From contig JAIXYQ010000015.1 in NCBI GenBank assembly GCA_027490145.1, positions 1-64,000 on the forward strand: 64,000 nt of DNA. Direction: 5' to 3'. The stretch is from Planctomycetaceae bacterium. Lineage in GTDB: Bacteria; Planctomycetota; Phycisphaerae; Phycisphaerales; SM1A02. This document shows positions 1 through 8,419 of the stretch, piece by piece (position 1 is the stretch's first letter; the number at the start of each line of letters is the position of its first letter). The notes under the pieces are model-generated. The model was not told the DNA's origin and made no database searches. It was given only the letters and a program-made list of their open reading frames with translations. The position numbers and the translations under genes were made by a program.

Positions 1-127
1 CGCGCCGTCCGCAGCGACCGAGCGGCCCTGCGCTGCGCGGCTTTGGGAGTCGCGAAGGCGGCACGAACGATGCGTTCGGAGGCGGGTGCCAGCCCCGCCG
101 AGCGACGGACGTGAGCGCGAGCGAAAC

Positions 128-275
128 CTGGTGGAGCGAGCGCGTCCGCGCAGCCTGGGCCCCAGGGAGCGGGAGGACGAGCGCGGAGCGCACACCCGCG
201 CCCTGGTGGAGCGAGCGCGTCCGCGCAGCCATGGGCCCGAGGGCGCGAGAGGACGAGCGCTGAGCGCCCCCACTC
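128..275. repeat. Two tandem copies of a ~73-75 bp non-coding repeat
   Basis: Copy 1 begins at 128 and copy 2 at 203. Both start CTGGTGGAGCGAGCGCGTCC, continue through GCGCAGCC and a TGGGCCC core, and end in GAGGACGAGCGC followed by GAGCGC. The copies differ by scattered substitutions and by one- or two-base indels, so the duplication is not recent. An open frame runs across them on the plus strand but is compositional and overlaps the real gene on the other strand. Bases 1-280 hold no supported gene. The repeat lies just downstream of the stop codon of the first pseudopilin gene, so a role in transcript 3' ends is possible but unproven. Confidence 0.6.
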
Positions 276-280
276 GTGAT

Positions 281-1381
281 TTACTTGGCGCCGAGGATGT
301 CGCGACCGCGGATGCCGTCGGTCGTCAGCACGTGGAAGCTGGTATCGACGAGCATGTCGAAGGAGAACTGCTGGTAGTAGCCGTTGGCGCCGTACGGGGT
401 GCCGGTGTGCCAGAGCCCGCGCCCAGTCACCGGCGGTGCACCGGCCACGCCGTTCCAGCTCGCCCGCATGCGTCGGTCGGCATCCATCACCTCGGAGCAC
501 GCGATCGAGGCCACGTGGCCATCGAAGAAGAGCGCATTCGGGTTGCTGTTGATGCCCTGATTGAAGATCCAAGGCTGCGACCCACCTTCGAACGCCGGGT
601 TCGTCGGTCCACCGTCCTGGTTCTGCAGCCACTGGTGCTCGATCATGCGCGTCTTGAGTTCGGGATACGCCGCTTGGCCGACGGCGGGTGCGCGGTACCC
701 GGCCGGCATCACGCGAGGATCCCTGAATCCCTTGCGTGACAGCACGTCCGGACCCCACATGGCGGCGGGGCTGAAGCAATACGTCGGGAAGACGATGCCG
801 ACGGAGTCGACGTAGCTGAAGCTGTCGGGCGAGTTGATGTACGGGTCCGCCAGCTCCAGGTTGATGAGGTCCTTGGGCGCGAAGAACGCCTTGTCGTAGT
901 AGCGGCCGTTCAGGTAGTTCGAGAAGCCCTGCACGCCGGGTGCGCGCCATGCGCCGAAGAGGTTTCGGCTGGTCTCGAAGGTGCCGGGCTCGAGGAGGAA
1001 GAAGTTGTCACAGCCCACCAGGCCCGGACAATCGACCGGACCGGGACCCACAGAGATGGCCCACTGGGTTTGCCCCTGCCAACCAAGGATCACTGCCGGC
1101 AGGCACGCCGTCTGCAGGTAGTTCTGGCAACTGCCGAACGCGCCGACGTCATCGGGGGTCGCCTGGAACTGGCGATCGGCATAGTCGGCGCCGTAGGTGG
1201 CGTTGGCGGCCGAGAGGTTGCGGAGGTTGCCCAGGCTCTGCGTGACCAGGGCGGCGTCACGGGCGCGGCCGAGTGCCGGCAGGAGGATCGCGATCAGCAG
1301 GCTGATGATCGCGACGACCACCAAGAGTTCGACGATGGTGAAGGCCCGGGGTCCGGGCACGCTGCGTTGGGCGTGATCCAT
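281..1381 (-). CDS. Pseudopilin-like protein, copy A (prepilin N-terminal methylation domain)
   Basis: A 366-residue secreted or pilus-like protein of the planctomycete pseudopilin group. The N-terminus has a short leader, then AFTIVELLVVVAIISLL, the type IV prepilin cleavage and methylation motif with Glu at +5 and a hydrophobic helix. The residue before the cleavage site is Ala13 instead of the usual Gly. The C-terminal part carries NALFFDGHVASI, the DGH box of the family, and ends with SFDML...TDGI.GRDILGAK, shared with the two upstream paralogues. The middle section (about residues 65-215) is the most divergent. It lies 12 bp downstream of copy B and is probably co-transcribed with it. 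Role in a type II secretion or pilus-like structure is inferred from the family. Confidence 0.85.
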   Translation of the reverse strand: MDHAQRSVPGPRAFTIVELLVVVAIISLLIAILLPALGRARDAALVTQSLGNLRNLSAANATYGADYADRQFQATPDDVGAFGSCQNYLQTACLPAVILGWQGQTQWAISVGPGPVDCPGLVGCDNFFLLEPGTFETSRNLFGAWRAPGVQGFSNYLNGRYYDKAFFAPKDLINLELADPYINSPDSFSYVDSVGIVFPTYCFSPAAMWGPDVLSRKGFRDPRVMPAGYRAPAVGQAAYPELKTRMIEHQWLQNQDGGPTNPAFEGGSQPWIFNQGINSNPNALFFDGHVASIACSEVMDADRRMRASWNGVAGAPPVTGRGLWHTGTPYGANGYYQQFSFDMLVDTSFHVLTTDGIRGRDILGAK

Positions 1382-1393
1382 CGGGGGGAGATC

Positions 1394-2494
1394 CTACTTG
1401 GCACCAAGGATGTCGCGACCAAGGATTCCGTCGGTCGTGAGCACATGGAAACTCGTGTCGGCCAGCATGTCGAAGGAGAGTTGCTGGTAGTAGCCGTTCA
1501 CGCCCAGCGGGGTGCCGGTGTGCCACAGGCCGCGACCCGCCGTCGGCGGGGCGCCCACGGCGCCTTCCCAGCTCGCCCGCATGCGTCGGTCGGCATCCAT
1601 GACCTCTGAGACGGCGATCGAGGCCACGTGGCCATCGAAGAACATGGCGTTCGGGGTGCTCGCATAGCCCTGATTGAACAGCCAGGGCGACGCACCCCCG
1701 GCGAAGCCCGGATTGACGGAGCCGCCATCCTGGTTCTGGAGCCAGGAGTGCTCGATCATGCGGGTCTTGAGCTCCGGGTACTTGGCCTGTCCGGCGGAAG
1801 GGCACTTCCACCCGGCCGGCAGCGACGAGGGTTGCTTGAACCCCTTGCGCGACAGCACATCGGGATTCCAGCATGCCGCCGGGCTCCAAACGTACGTGCT
1901 GCGGATGCTCGTTCCCCCGACGGCAGAAGGCGGGATGAACTCGCCCGGATACTGGAAGCCCGGCGTTGCCTGCCCGATCCAGAGCAGATCCTTGGGGGCC
2001 CAGAAGACAGGGTCGTAGTACCGGCCGTTGACGTAGGTGTTGAACGCCTTGTAGTTCGGCAGGCGCCAGTAGCCGAACATGCCGTTGGCGAAGCCCCACT
2101 CGTTGGGCCAGTAGATGATCCAGTTGCCGCAGTTGCCGGGGTAGTTCGGCGGGCACATGCCGCCGCCGAGCCAGAAGCCCCACAGCCCGCCGTTCATGTC
2201 CCATCCCGCGATCTGCTGCGGCGGGCAGGTGACGGTGCTGATGTAGGTGTTGCAGTTCCCCTGGACCACGCCGAAGTCATCGCCCGAGGCGGTGAACTGC
2301 CGGTCCGCGTAGTCGGCACCGTAGGTGGCGTTGGCAGCCGCAAGGTTGCGCAGGTTCGCAAGGCTCTGGGTGATCAGCGCTGCATCACGTGCGCGACCGA
2401 GTGCTGGCAGCAGGATGGCAATCAGCAGGCTGATGATGGCGACCACCACCAGGAGCTCGACGATCGTGAAGGCACGGTTGCGCACGGAAGGCAT
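1394..2494 (-). CDS. Pseudopilin-like protein, copy B
   Basis: A 366-residue paralogue of the genes on both sides. The leader MPSVRNRA precedes FTIVELLVVVAIISLL, with Ala8 at -1 and Glu at +5. The first 60 mature residues are nearly identical among the three copies. The central region contains CPPNYPGNCGNW, also present in copy C but not in copy A, so B and C are the closest pair. The DGH box is NAMFFDGHVASI. An AAGGGGAG Shine-Dalgarno-like stretch precedes the ATG. A strong terminator for copy C lies upstream, so B and A probably have their own promoter between 2495 and 2600. The protein is expected to be cleaved by prepilin peptidase and held in the inner membrane by its N-terminal helix. 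Confidence 0.85.
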   Translation of the reverse strand: MPSVRNRAFTIVELLVVVAIISLLIAILLPALGRARDAALITQSLANLRNLAAANATYGADYADRQFTASGDDFGVVQGNCNTYISTVTCPPQQIAGWDMNGGLWGFWLGGGMCPPNYPGNCGNWIIYWPNEWGFANGMFGYWRLPNYKAFNTYVNGRYYDPVFWAPKDLLWIGQATPGFQYPGEFIPPSAVGGTSIRSTYVWSPAACWNPDVLSRKGFKQPSSLPAGWKCPSAGQAKYPELKTRMIEHSWLQNQDGGSVNPGFAGGASPWLFNQGYASTPNAMFFDGHVASIAVSEVMDADRRMRASWEGAVGAPPTAGRGLWHTGTPLGVNGYYQQLSFDMLADTSFHVLTTDGILGRDILGAK

Positions 2495-2601
2495 GAGGCG
2501 ATCTCCCCTTGGGTCGGGAGAAGATAATCACGATGCCACCCGCCACCGAGCCCATGCCGTCGTGCTTCGCCTGAATTCGCGCTGTTTCGCCCCATGCGGC
2601 G

Positions 2602-2636
2602 CAAAAACACAACGGGCCCCGCACGGGGGCCCGTTG
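2602..2636 (-). terminator. Rho-independent terminator after pseudopilin copy C
   Basis: An 11-bp perfect stem, CAACGGGCCCC paired with GGGGCCCGTTG (2610-2620 with 2626-2636), has a 5-nt loop. On the minus strand it is followed directly by TGTTTTTG. It stands about 75 bp beyond the stop codon of copy C and before the start of copy B, so it separates the two transcription units. It is the clearest intrinsic terminator in the window. Confidence 0.85.
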
Positions 2637-2709
2637 GAAGGTGCTTTCAGGGTCTCGTGAACCCGGGCGGTGAGGTCATGCGCTCACACGACCGCGATCA
2701 CGATTCGGA

Positions 2710-3804
2710 TCACTTCGCGCCGAGCACGTCGCGACCGAGGATGCCGTCGGTCGTGAGCATGTGGAACGACGTGTCGGCCAGCATGTCGAACGAGAGCTGC
2801 TGGTAGAAGCCGTTCGCACCGAGCGGCGTGCCACGGTGCCACAGGCCGCGGCCCGTGGCCGGCGGGGCGCCGGTCTGGCCGTTCCAGCCGGCTTGAGCGC
2901 GGCGGTCGGCGTCCATGACTTCCGAGACCGCGATGCCGGCGACGTGACCGTCGTAGAACATGGCGTTCGGCGTGCTGGCGTTGCCCTGGTTGAAGTACCA
3001 AGGGGTGTAGCCGCCCGAGAAGCCCGGGTTGGTCGGACCACCGTCCTGGTTCTGCAGCCAGTAGAACTCGATCATGCGGGTCTTGAGTTCGGAGTACTTG
3101 GCCTGACCTTGCGACGGGCACTTCCACGCACCGGGCAGCGTGTTGGGCTGCTTGAAGCCGTTGCGCGACATGACGTCAGGGCTCCAGAGCGCAGCCGGGC
3201 TCCACACGTAGGTCGAGAAGACGACCTGGCCGGGCTGCTGCGGGAGGATGGTGAACTCACCGGGATCGCCCATGCCTTCTTCGGCGCGCTCCATGGTGAG
3301 CTTGTCCTTCGGGGCCACGAACGCGCGGTCATAGAAGCGACCGTTGACGTAGGTGTTGAAGGGCTTGCAGTTGGGCAGGCGGTAGTACCCGAAGAAGCCG
3401 TTCGTGAAATTCCACTCGTTCGGCCAGTTCACGATCCAGTTGCCGCAGTTGCCGGGGTAGTTCGGCGGGCAGAGGCCGCCACCGAGCCAGTAGCCCCAGA
3501 GACCACCGTTGTCATCCCAGCCCAGGATGGCCTGGCCGGGGCAACCGATGGTGCCGAGGTAGGTGCCGCAGTTGCCGGCCGCAAGGCCGAAGTCATCGCC
3601 AGCCAGCGTGAACTGACGATCGCTGTAGTCCGCGCCGTAGGTGGCGTTGGCGGCAGCGAGGTTGCGGAGATTGCCGAGGCTCTGGGTGACGAGCGCGGCA
3701 TCGCGCGCGCGACCGAGCGCAGGCAGGAGGATGGCGATCAGCAGGCTGATGATCGCCACGACGACGAGCAGTTCGACGATGGTGAATGCGTTGCGTTGCT
3801 TCAA
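2710..3804 (-). CDS. Pseudopilin-like protein, copy C
   Basis: Third paralogue of the pseudopilin array. A longer open frame extends upstream to 3993, but the TTG at 3804 gives a 364-residue protein that matches the length of the other two and is preceded by AAGGAG at a 6-base spacing. The N-terminus reads MKQRNA then FTIVELLVVVAIISLL, again with Ala at -1. The central CPPNYPGNCGNW block and C-terminal DGH box (NAMFYDGHVAGI) match copy B. It is first in the array by transcription order and is followed by its own terminator, so it may be expressed at a different level from copies B and A. Confidence 0.85.
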   Translation of the reverse strand: MKQRNAFTIVELLVVVAIISLLIAILLPALGRARDAALVTQSLGNLRNLAAANATYGADYSDRQFTLAGDDFGLAAGNCGTYLGTIGCPGQAILGWDDNGGLWGYWLGGGLCPPNYPGNCGNWIVNWPNEWNFTNGFFGYYRLPNCKPFNTYVNGRFYDRAFVAPKDKLTMERAEEGMGDPGEFTILPQQPGQVVFSTYVWSPAALWSPDVMSRNGFKQPNTLPGAWKCPSQGQAKYSELKTRMIEFYWLQNQDGGPTNPGFSGGYTPWYFNQGNASTPNAMFYDGHVAGIAVSEVMDADRRAQAGWNGQTGAPPATGRGLWHRGTPLGANGFYQQLSFDMLADTSFHMLTTDGILGRDVLGAK

Positions 3805-4156
3805 GGGAGGCTCCTTGCTGGACCGACCGACAAGGCCGGCATTGCCGAGTGTCGGGACACCGCCTGCATGAGCCGGGCATGACGCTCGGATCACCCAAGT
3901 CTGGATCGTCGGACGATCCGTCGGTGCTGCAGGTCGTGAGAAGTGGACGGCTGACCTGCGAACCCACCCGTCCTGGACCCTGGCAAGGACCACGACGGAG
4001 CCGCAGAGGGACTATACGGCAGATCAGGTGCGGCAACGCCAAAATCCCTGATTCCGAGGGTCGGTGGCGGGGCTCGATCGATCGGCTCCCGGACGCATCG
4101 ATAACCTCCCTACGGGTCTGAATCCCCGGGCCCCCCAATCACGAAGGACGCCGCTC
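3805..4156. other. Divergent intergenic region, no gene seen
   Basis: This 352-bp gap separates the minus-strand pseudopilin copy C from the plus-strand adenosyltransferase gene, so it should carry promoters for both. A TATAGT hexamer on the minus strand (4011-4016) could be a -10 element, but no well-spaced -35 goes with it. No cobalamin riboswitch core was recognised upstream of the adenosyltransferase. No open frame with a convincing start or family match is present. Confidence 0.4.
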
Positions 4157-4723
4157 ATGAAGCTCTACACCAAGACCGGCGACGACGGCACGACGGGCCT
4201 CTTCAGTGGAGCGCGCGTGGCCAAGGACCACCCCCGGATCGAGGCCTACGGCACGATCGACGAGCTCAACGCCGTGGTCGGGCTGTGCGCGAGCGGTTGC
4301 GAGCCCGGACGGGGCTTCGATGGCCGCCTGCTGGCCATGTTCGGCCAGATCCAGTCCCGGCTCTTCGACATCGGCGCCGACCTGGCGACCCCCGAGGGGG
4401 CCAAGCAGCAGTCCCGGATCATCCGGATCGGCGACGCCCACATCAAGGAAGCCGAAGGCTGGATCGACGAGGTCGAGTCGGGCAATGATCCGATCCGCAG
4501 CTTCGTGATGCCCGGCGGCAGCGAACTCGCCGCCCGCCTGCACCTGGCCCGAACCGTGTGCCGTCGCTCCGAGCGACTGGTCGTGAGCCTGAACCACTCC
4601 GAACCCGTGGGCGATGCGATCCTGGTCTACCTCAACCGGCTGAGCGACCTCTTCTTCGCCATGGCCCGGCGCGCGAACAAGGAGCGCGGCGTGGCCGACA
4701 CGCCGTGGATCCCGGGCGCGTGA
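4157..4723 (+). CDS. pduO: Cob(I)alamin adenosyltransferase, PduO type
   Basis: A 188-residue ATP:cob(I)alamin adenosyltransferase, transferring adenosyl from ATP to cob(I)alamin to make coenzyme B12. Visible family motifs are the N-terminal YTKTGDDGTTG (residues 4-14, ATP binding), EAYGTIDELNA (29-39), FVMPGG, RTVCRRSERLV and YLNRLSDLFFAMAR near the C-terminus. Length fits the trimeric PduO group. The ATG at 4157 was chosen over an upstream in-frame start because the family begins MKLYTKTGD. A BtuF-like cobalamin-binding protein is encoded at 43880-44806, so B12 salvage rather than de novo synthesis is the visible theme. The gene upp follows 52 bp downstream. Confidence 0.93.
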   Translation: MKLYTKTGDDGTTGLFSGARVAKDHPRIEAYGTIDELNAVVGLCASGCEPGRGFDGRLLAMFGQIQSRLFDIGADLATPEGAKQQSRIIRIGDAHIKEAEGWIDEVESGNDPIRSFVMPGGSELAARLHLARTVCRRSERLVVSLNHSEPVGDAILVYLNRLSDLFFAMARRANKERGVADTPWIPGA

Positions 4724-4775
4724 AGCGAACGGGGCGGGGTGCATCGTCCGTGGTGACGCGGGTACAACTCGACGC

Positions 4776-5417
4776 ATGCAGGCACACCCGCAGCACCCGA
4801 ACCTGTGGCTGGTCGACCATCCGCTGATCCAGCACAAGCTCAGCGTGCTGCGAGATCGCGCGACCAGCAGCAGCGACTTCCGGCGGCTGCTCGGCGAGAT
4901 CGCCGGCCTGATGACCTACGAGGTGAGCCGTCGCTTCGAGACCGAGCCGATCGAGATCCACACGCCGATGGAGCGCATGGTCGCGCGACGGCTCAAGGCC
5001 GCGCCGACGCTGGTGCCCGTGCTTCGCGCAGGACTCGGGATGACCGACGGCATCCTGTCGCTCTTCACCGAGGCTCGCGTGGGTCACATCGGGATCCGTC
5101 GCGATGAACGCACGGCCAAGCCCGAGGAGTACTACCTGCGGCTGCCGCCCGACGTCGAGGATGGTCCGGTGCTCGTGATCGACCCGATGCTCGCGACCGG
5201 CGGCAGCGCCGCGCGCGCGGTCGACGAGGTCAAGCGCACCGGTGCGCGCGACATCAGCGTGGTCTGCCTGGTGGTGGTGCCCGAGGGGCTCGCGGCGATG
5301 CACGCGGCGCACCCCGATGTCCGCGTGTACTCGGCAGCGCTCGACCGTTGCCTGAACGAGCGCTTCTTCATCTGCCCGGGGCTGGGCGATGCCGGCGATC
5401 GCTGCTTCGGGACCTGA
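4776..5417 (+). CDS. upp: Uracil phosphoribosyltransferase
   Basis: A 213-residue enzyme that makes UMP from uracil and PRPP in pyrimidine salvage. The PRPP-binding loop is DPMLATGGSA (residues 136-145) and the uracil-recognition segment near the end reads ICPGLGDAGDR, both diagnostic. The N-terminal HPLIQHKLSVLRD is also typical. Full length for the family. It follows the adenosyltransferase on the same strand with a 52-bp gap and may share its transcript. It ends 60 bp from the convergent argS stop; no hairpin is obvious between them. Confidence 0.95.
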   Translation: MQAHPQHPNLWLVDHPLIQHKLSVLRDRATSSSDFRRLLGEIAGLMTYEVSRRFETEPIEIHTPMERMVARRLKAAPTLVPVLRAGLGMTDGILSLFTEARVGHIGIRRDERTAKPEEYYLRLPPDVEDGPVLVIDPMLATGGSAARAVDEVKRTGARDISVVCLVVVPEGLAAMHAAHPDVRVYSAALDRCLNERFFICPGLGDAGDRCFGT

Positions 5418-5477
5418 ACACGGCTCAGTCAGCGCACGAACGACGCGTACGAAGTGAGTTCACGCCCCGACGCGCGC

Positions 5478-7340
5478 TCACATGCGGGCGGGAGCTTCGA
5501 TGCCCAGGAGCGAGAGGCCATCGGCGAGCGTGCGGCGCGCGAGGTGCGCCAGGCGCAGTCGGCTTGCGCGCATGGCGGCATCGTCGCACTTGAGGACCGG
5601 ACACGCCTGGTAGAAGGCGTTGAACGCGTTCGCGAGCGCGTAGAGGTACGCGCAGACCGTGCTGGGAGAGCACTGGTCGGCGGCCGTGCGCACCGCAACG
5701 GGATAGCGCAGGATCGCGAAGCCGAGCGCCTTCTCCTCGGGCGTCGATGGGTCGATGGGCGCGGTGGTCCACGCCGCGGCGTCGCCGGCCTTGGCCAGCA
5801 TGCTCGCGATGCGGGCGTGCGCGTACTGCAGGTACGGGCCCGTGTCGCCCTCGAAGGCGACCATGCGGTCGAGGTCGAAGACGTAGTCGCGCGAGACCTC
5901 GCTGCTGAGGTCGGCGTACTTCACCGCGGCGATGCCGACCGCCTGGCCGATCGCGTGGAGTTCCGCGGCGCTCATGCCGTGGGTGGGGCTGGCGGGGTCG
6001 CTCGAGCGCGCCGTCACCTCGCGCACCCCGCGGTCGATCGCCTCGTCGAGCAGCGCCTTGAGCGTGAAGTTCTCGCCGCTGCGGGTCTTGAGCGGCTTCT
6101 TGTCGGCGCCGAGCACCGTGCCGAAGGGCACGTGCACGAGTTGGCACTCGACCGCGACATCACGACCGCCGCGTTCGCGGGTGAGCTTGGTCCAGCCGAT
6201 CATGCGCACGGCATCGAAGACATCCTTGAAGTGGTCGCGCTGGCGGGCATCGACGCAGTAGATGACGCGCTCGGCGCCCAGGCCCTGGATGCGGAACCGC
6301 AGGGCCGCCAGGTCGGTGGTGGCGTAGAGGAACGCGCCGTCGGACTTGCGGATGAGCATCGGGCGCTCGCGGTCGGGGTACTTCACGACCAGCGCACCCT
6401 GGTCGATCGTGGCCAGCCCGGCGCGTTCGAAGGCCTCGATCACCGGCGCGAGCTCGTCGCGGAAGCTGCTCTCGCCCTTCTCGCTTGCGGGATCGAGCCG
6501 CACGTTGAGCAGCGCGGCCGCGGCGTAGACCTCGCGCATCGTGACCTCGATGATGCGTTCCCACTGCCGCACGAGCTCTGGATCGCCGCCCTGCAGGCGC
6601 ACCAGCGTGGACTTGGCATCGGCGATCGCGGCCGAGGCGCCGTCGTGCTGGGCCTCGAGCTCCGCGATGCGGTGCGGGCCGCAGTGGCAGGCGCGCGCCG
6701 CCGCGAGTCCGGCTTCGTCGTCGCGGCCCTCGGCCTGCGCGGATCGGTACGCCGCGTTCAGGTCATCGAGCGTGAGCGTGGCTAGGTCCGTGCCGCGTCG
6801 ACGCAGGCTCGCGAGCGTCATCGCGATGGGCAGGCCCCAGTCGCCGAGGTGGTTCTGGCGGAACACGCGCCAGCCGAGCCGTTCGTAGGTGCGTGCGATC
6901 GTGTCGCCGATGATCGTTGCGCGCAGATGGCCCACGTGCATCTGCTTCGCCACGTTGACCCCGCACAGGTCGACCGCGCAGGTGTGCGTATCGGCAGGGG
7001 GGTCGATGCCCAGCGCGGGTGCATCGAAGGCGGCGAGTGCAGCACCGAGCGCGGCGGGCCGCAACCGGATGTTGATGAAGCCCGGGCCGGCGACCTGCAT
7101 CGGTTCGCAGCGCGCATCGAGCGAGTCGCCCAGGCGCGCCACGACCGCCTGCGCGAGGTCGCGCGGGTTGCGGCCGCACTGCTTGGCCAGCGCCATGGCG
7201 AAGTTGGCCTGCAGGTCGCCGAAGGCGGGGTTCGCCGAGGGTTGGAGCCGCGGATCGGCCTGGGCGGGATCGATGCCGCACTCGGCGGCGATCGCCGCGC
7301 GAAGGGCCAGCGCAATGGGTTCAGCCGGGTCGCAGCTCAT
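5478..7340 (-). CDS. argS: Arginyl-tRNA synthetase
   Basis: A 620-residue class I aminoacyl-tRNA synthetase charging tRNA-Arg. It has the N-terminal Add-1-like domain, the HIGH-equivalent motif HVGH (135-138, in AKQMHVGHLRAT), a KMSKS-equivalent region reading KPLKTRSGENF, and a C-terminal DALR anticodon-binding domain ending RTLADGLSLLGIEAPARM. The ATG at 7340 is preferred over an in-frame TTG at 7361. The gene lies 42 bp after the sigma-like gene on the same strand and may be the last gene of that operon, although an internal promoter cannot be excluded. Confidence 0.95.
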   Translation of the reverse strand: MSCDPAEPIALALRAAIAAECGIDPAQADPRLQPSANPAFGDLQANFAMALAKQCGRNPRDLAQAVVARLGDSLDARCEPMQVAGPGFINIRLRPAALGAALAAFDAPALGIDPPADTHTCAVDLCGVNVAKQMHVGHLRATIIGDTIARTYERLGWRVFRQNHLGDWGLPIAMTLASLRRRGTDLATLTLDDLNAAYRSAQAEGRDDEAGLAAARACHCGPHRIAELEAQHDGASAAIADAKSTLVRLQGGDPELVRQWERIIEVTMREVYAAAALLNVRLDPASEKGESSFRDELAPVIEAFERAGLATIDQGALVVKYPDRERPMLIRKSDGAFLYATTDLAALRFRIQGLGAERVIYCVDARQRDHFKDVFDAVRMIGWTKLTRERGGRDVAVECQLVHVPFGTVLGADKKPLKTRSGENFTLKALLDEAIDRGVREVTARSSDPASPTHGMSAAELHAIGQAVGIAAVKYADLSSEVSRDYVFDLDRMVAFEGDTGPYLQYAHARIASMLAKAGDAAAWTTAPIDPSTPEEKALGFAILRYPVAVRTAADQCSPSTVCAYLYALANAFNAFYQACPVLKCDDAAMRASRLRLAHLARRTLADGLSLLGIEAPARM

Positions 7341-7382
7341 GGGGCGGGGATCGTAGACCAAGGCCGCGCGGCCTTGGTGGCG

Positions 7383-7913
7383 TCAGGCGCCTTCGCCCAG
7401 TCGCTGCAGGGCCCGGTAGTAGCGGCGGTGCGCCGCGGATGCGCTCATGCCCAACTGCTCGCCGATCAGGCTCCAACCCGCGCCGCGCAGGCGCAGTTGC
7501 ACGACCATGGCCTCGGCGTCGGTCAGTCGCAGGAACGGATCGTCGGCATCGTCGTGGAGGATCGGCTCGTCGGCAGCCTGCGGCGCGTGGCGTGCGGCAC
7601 CTTCGCAACGCTCGCGGTCACGCCGTTCGCGGCGCGCCTGTTCCCGCACGGCGTTCTTGCTGATCGCCGTGGCCAACGCGATGAGCTGGTCATCGTCGAT
7701 GCCGGACACGATCCGACCGGCGACGGCGGCGGCATCGGTCCTGCGCAAGGTCGTCGAGAAGATGTCCTCGGCCTGGGTCGAGGTGAGCCCTGCCCGCACC
7801 AGGCGCTGCCGGATCCGCGCGAGCAGGAGCGTGCGTGCCGACAGCAGCCGATCGGCGAGGGCCTGGCGATCCACATCGGCGTTTCCTTCATGCGATGGAG
7901 CGCCCTGGCTCAT
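7383..7913 (-). CDS. Small sigma-70-like factor (ECF-like)
   Basis: A 176-residue protein with a weak sigma region 2-like N-terminal half (LARIRQRLVRAGLTSTQAED) and a clear region 4 at the C-terminus: LTDAEAMVVQLRLRGAGW, then IGEQLGMSASAAHRRYYRAL, matching the helix-turn-helix of ECF-type sigma factors. The start at 7913 overlaps the stop of the upstream membrane gene as ATGA, which settles it against upstream in-frame codons. It is third in a tightly coupled operon after a kinase-like protein and a cysteine-module membrane protein, so its activity is probably controlled by those two. A plain DNA-binding regulator is the alternative. Confidence 0.72.
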   Translation of the reverse strand: MSQGAPSHEGNADVDRQALADRLLSARTLLLARIRQRLVRAGLTSTQAEDIFSTTLRRTDAAAVAGRIVSGIDDDQLIALATAISKNAVREQARRERRDRERCEGAARHAPQAADEPILHDDADDPFLRLTDAEAMVVQLRLRGAGWSLIGEQLGMSASAAHRRYYRALQRLGEGA

Positions 7914-8419
7914 GGGCACGCACACTCGAAGCGCAGCGATTCCTGATCGAATCGAAGCACGCAGCGGCTGGATGCGCTCGCGCACGCGCCCTCGCACAGC
8001 ACCATGAGCACGCTGGGATCGCGTGCGTCTGGGACGAGGATGATCGAGCATGCATCCGCGGCCGGAGGCTGATGGCCGATGATCGTGCCGCGCTGGTCGA
8101 GCTGCACCTGGCCCGCGCGAAGTCCGCCGTCAGGGATCACCACGCCATCGGCGATGCGGCGATCGATGAGGATCGCGCGGATCGTGCCATCGTCGGCACC
8201 TTGACCCCCGCGCAACATCGATCGCGTGGCGAGCCAATCCATGAACTCGACGGTGCCCGGGGCGGTGTTGAACTGGCGGCTGCCGACGACCAGTGCCGGT
8301 GCGTCATCAGCGGCGTGTGGCCGTGGCAGCATCAGCTGCACGGCCGTGAGCGCTGCACCAAGGATGAGCAGGACCAGGGCGAGAGGGGGGCGAAGCCGCG
8401 TCGGTGGTCGGTGCGTCAT
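7910..8419 (-). CDS. Membrane-anchored protein with C-terminal six-cysteine module
   Basis: A 169-residue protein of unknown function. Residues 1-12 are basic, 13-30 form one transmembrane helix (LALVLLILGAALTAVQLM), and the rest should face outward if the positive-inside rule holds. The last 46 residues carry cysteines at 124, 142, 146, 153, 166 and 168, ending LRFECACP. The same pattern, with almost identical spacing, forms the 73-residue protein at 9786-10007. The start at 8419 overlaps the stop of the kinase-like gene as ATGA, and its own stop overlaps the sigma-like start in the same way, so the three are translationally coupled. A sensor or anchoring role within the kinase-sigma pathway is inference. 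Confidence 0.7.
   Translation of the reverse strand: MTHRPPTRLRPPLALVLLILGAALTAVQLMLPRPHAADDAPALVVGSRQFNTAPGTVEFMDWLATRSMLRGGQGADDGTIRAILIDRRIADGVVIPDGGLRAGQVQLDQRGTIIGHQPPAADACSIILVPDARDPSVLMVLCEGACASASSRCVLRFDQESLRFECACP

Noticed and set aside
3805-4156. Cobalamin riboswitch before the adenosyltransferase gene
   Set aside because: The conserved core elements of the B12 aptamer were not found.
5454-6785. A 443-codon plus-strand frame
   Set aside because: Antisense to argS.
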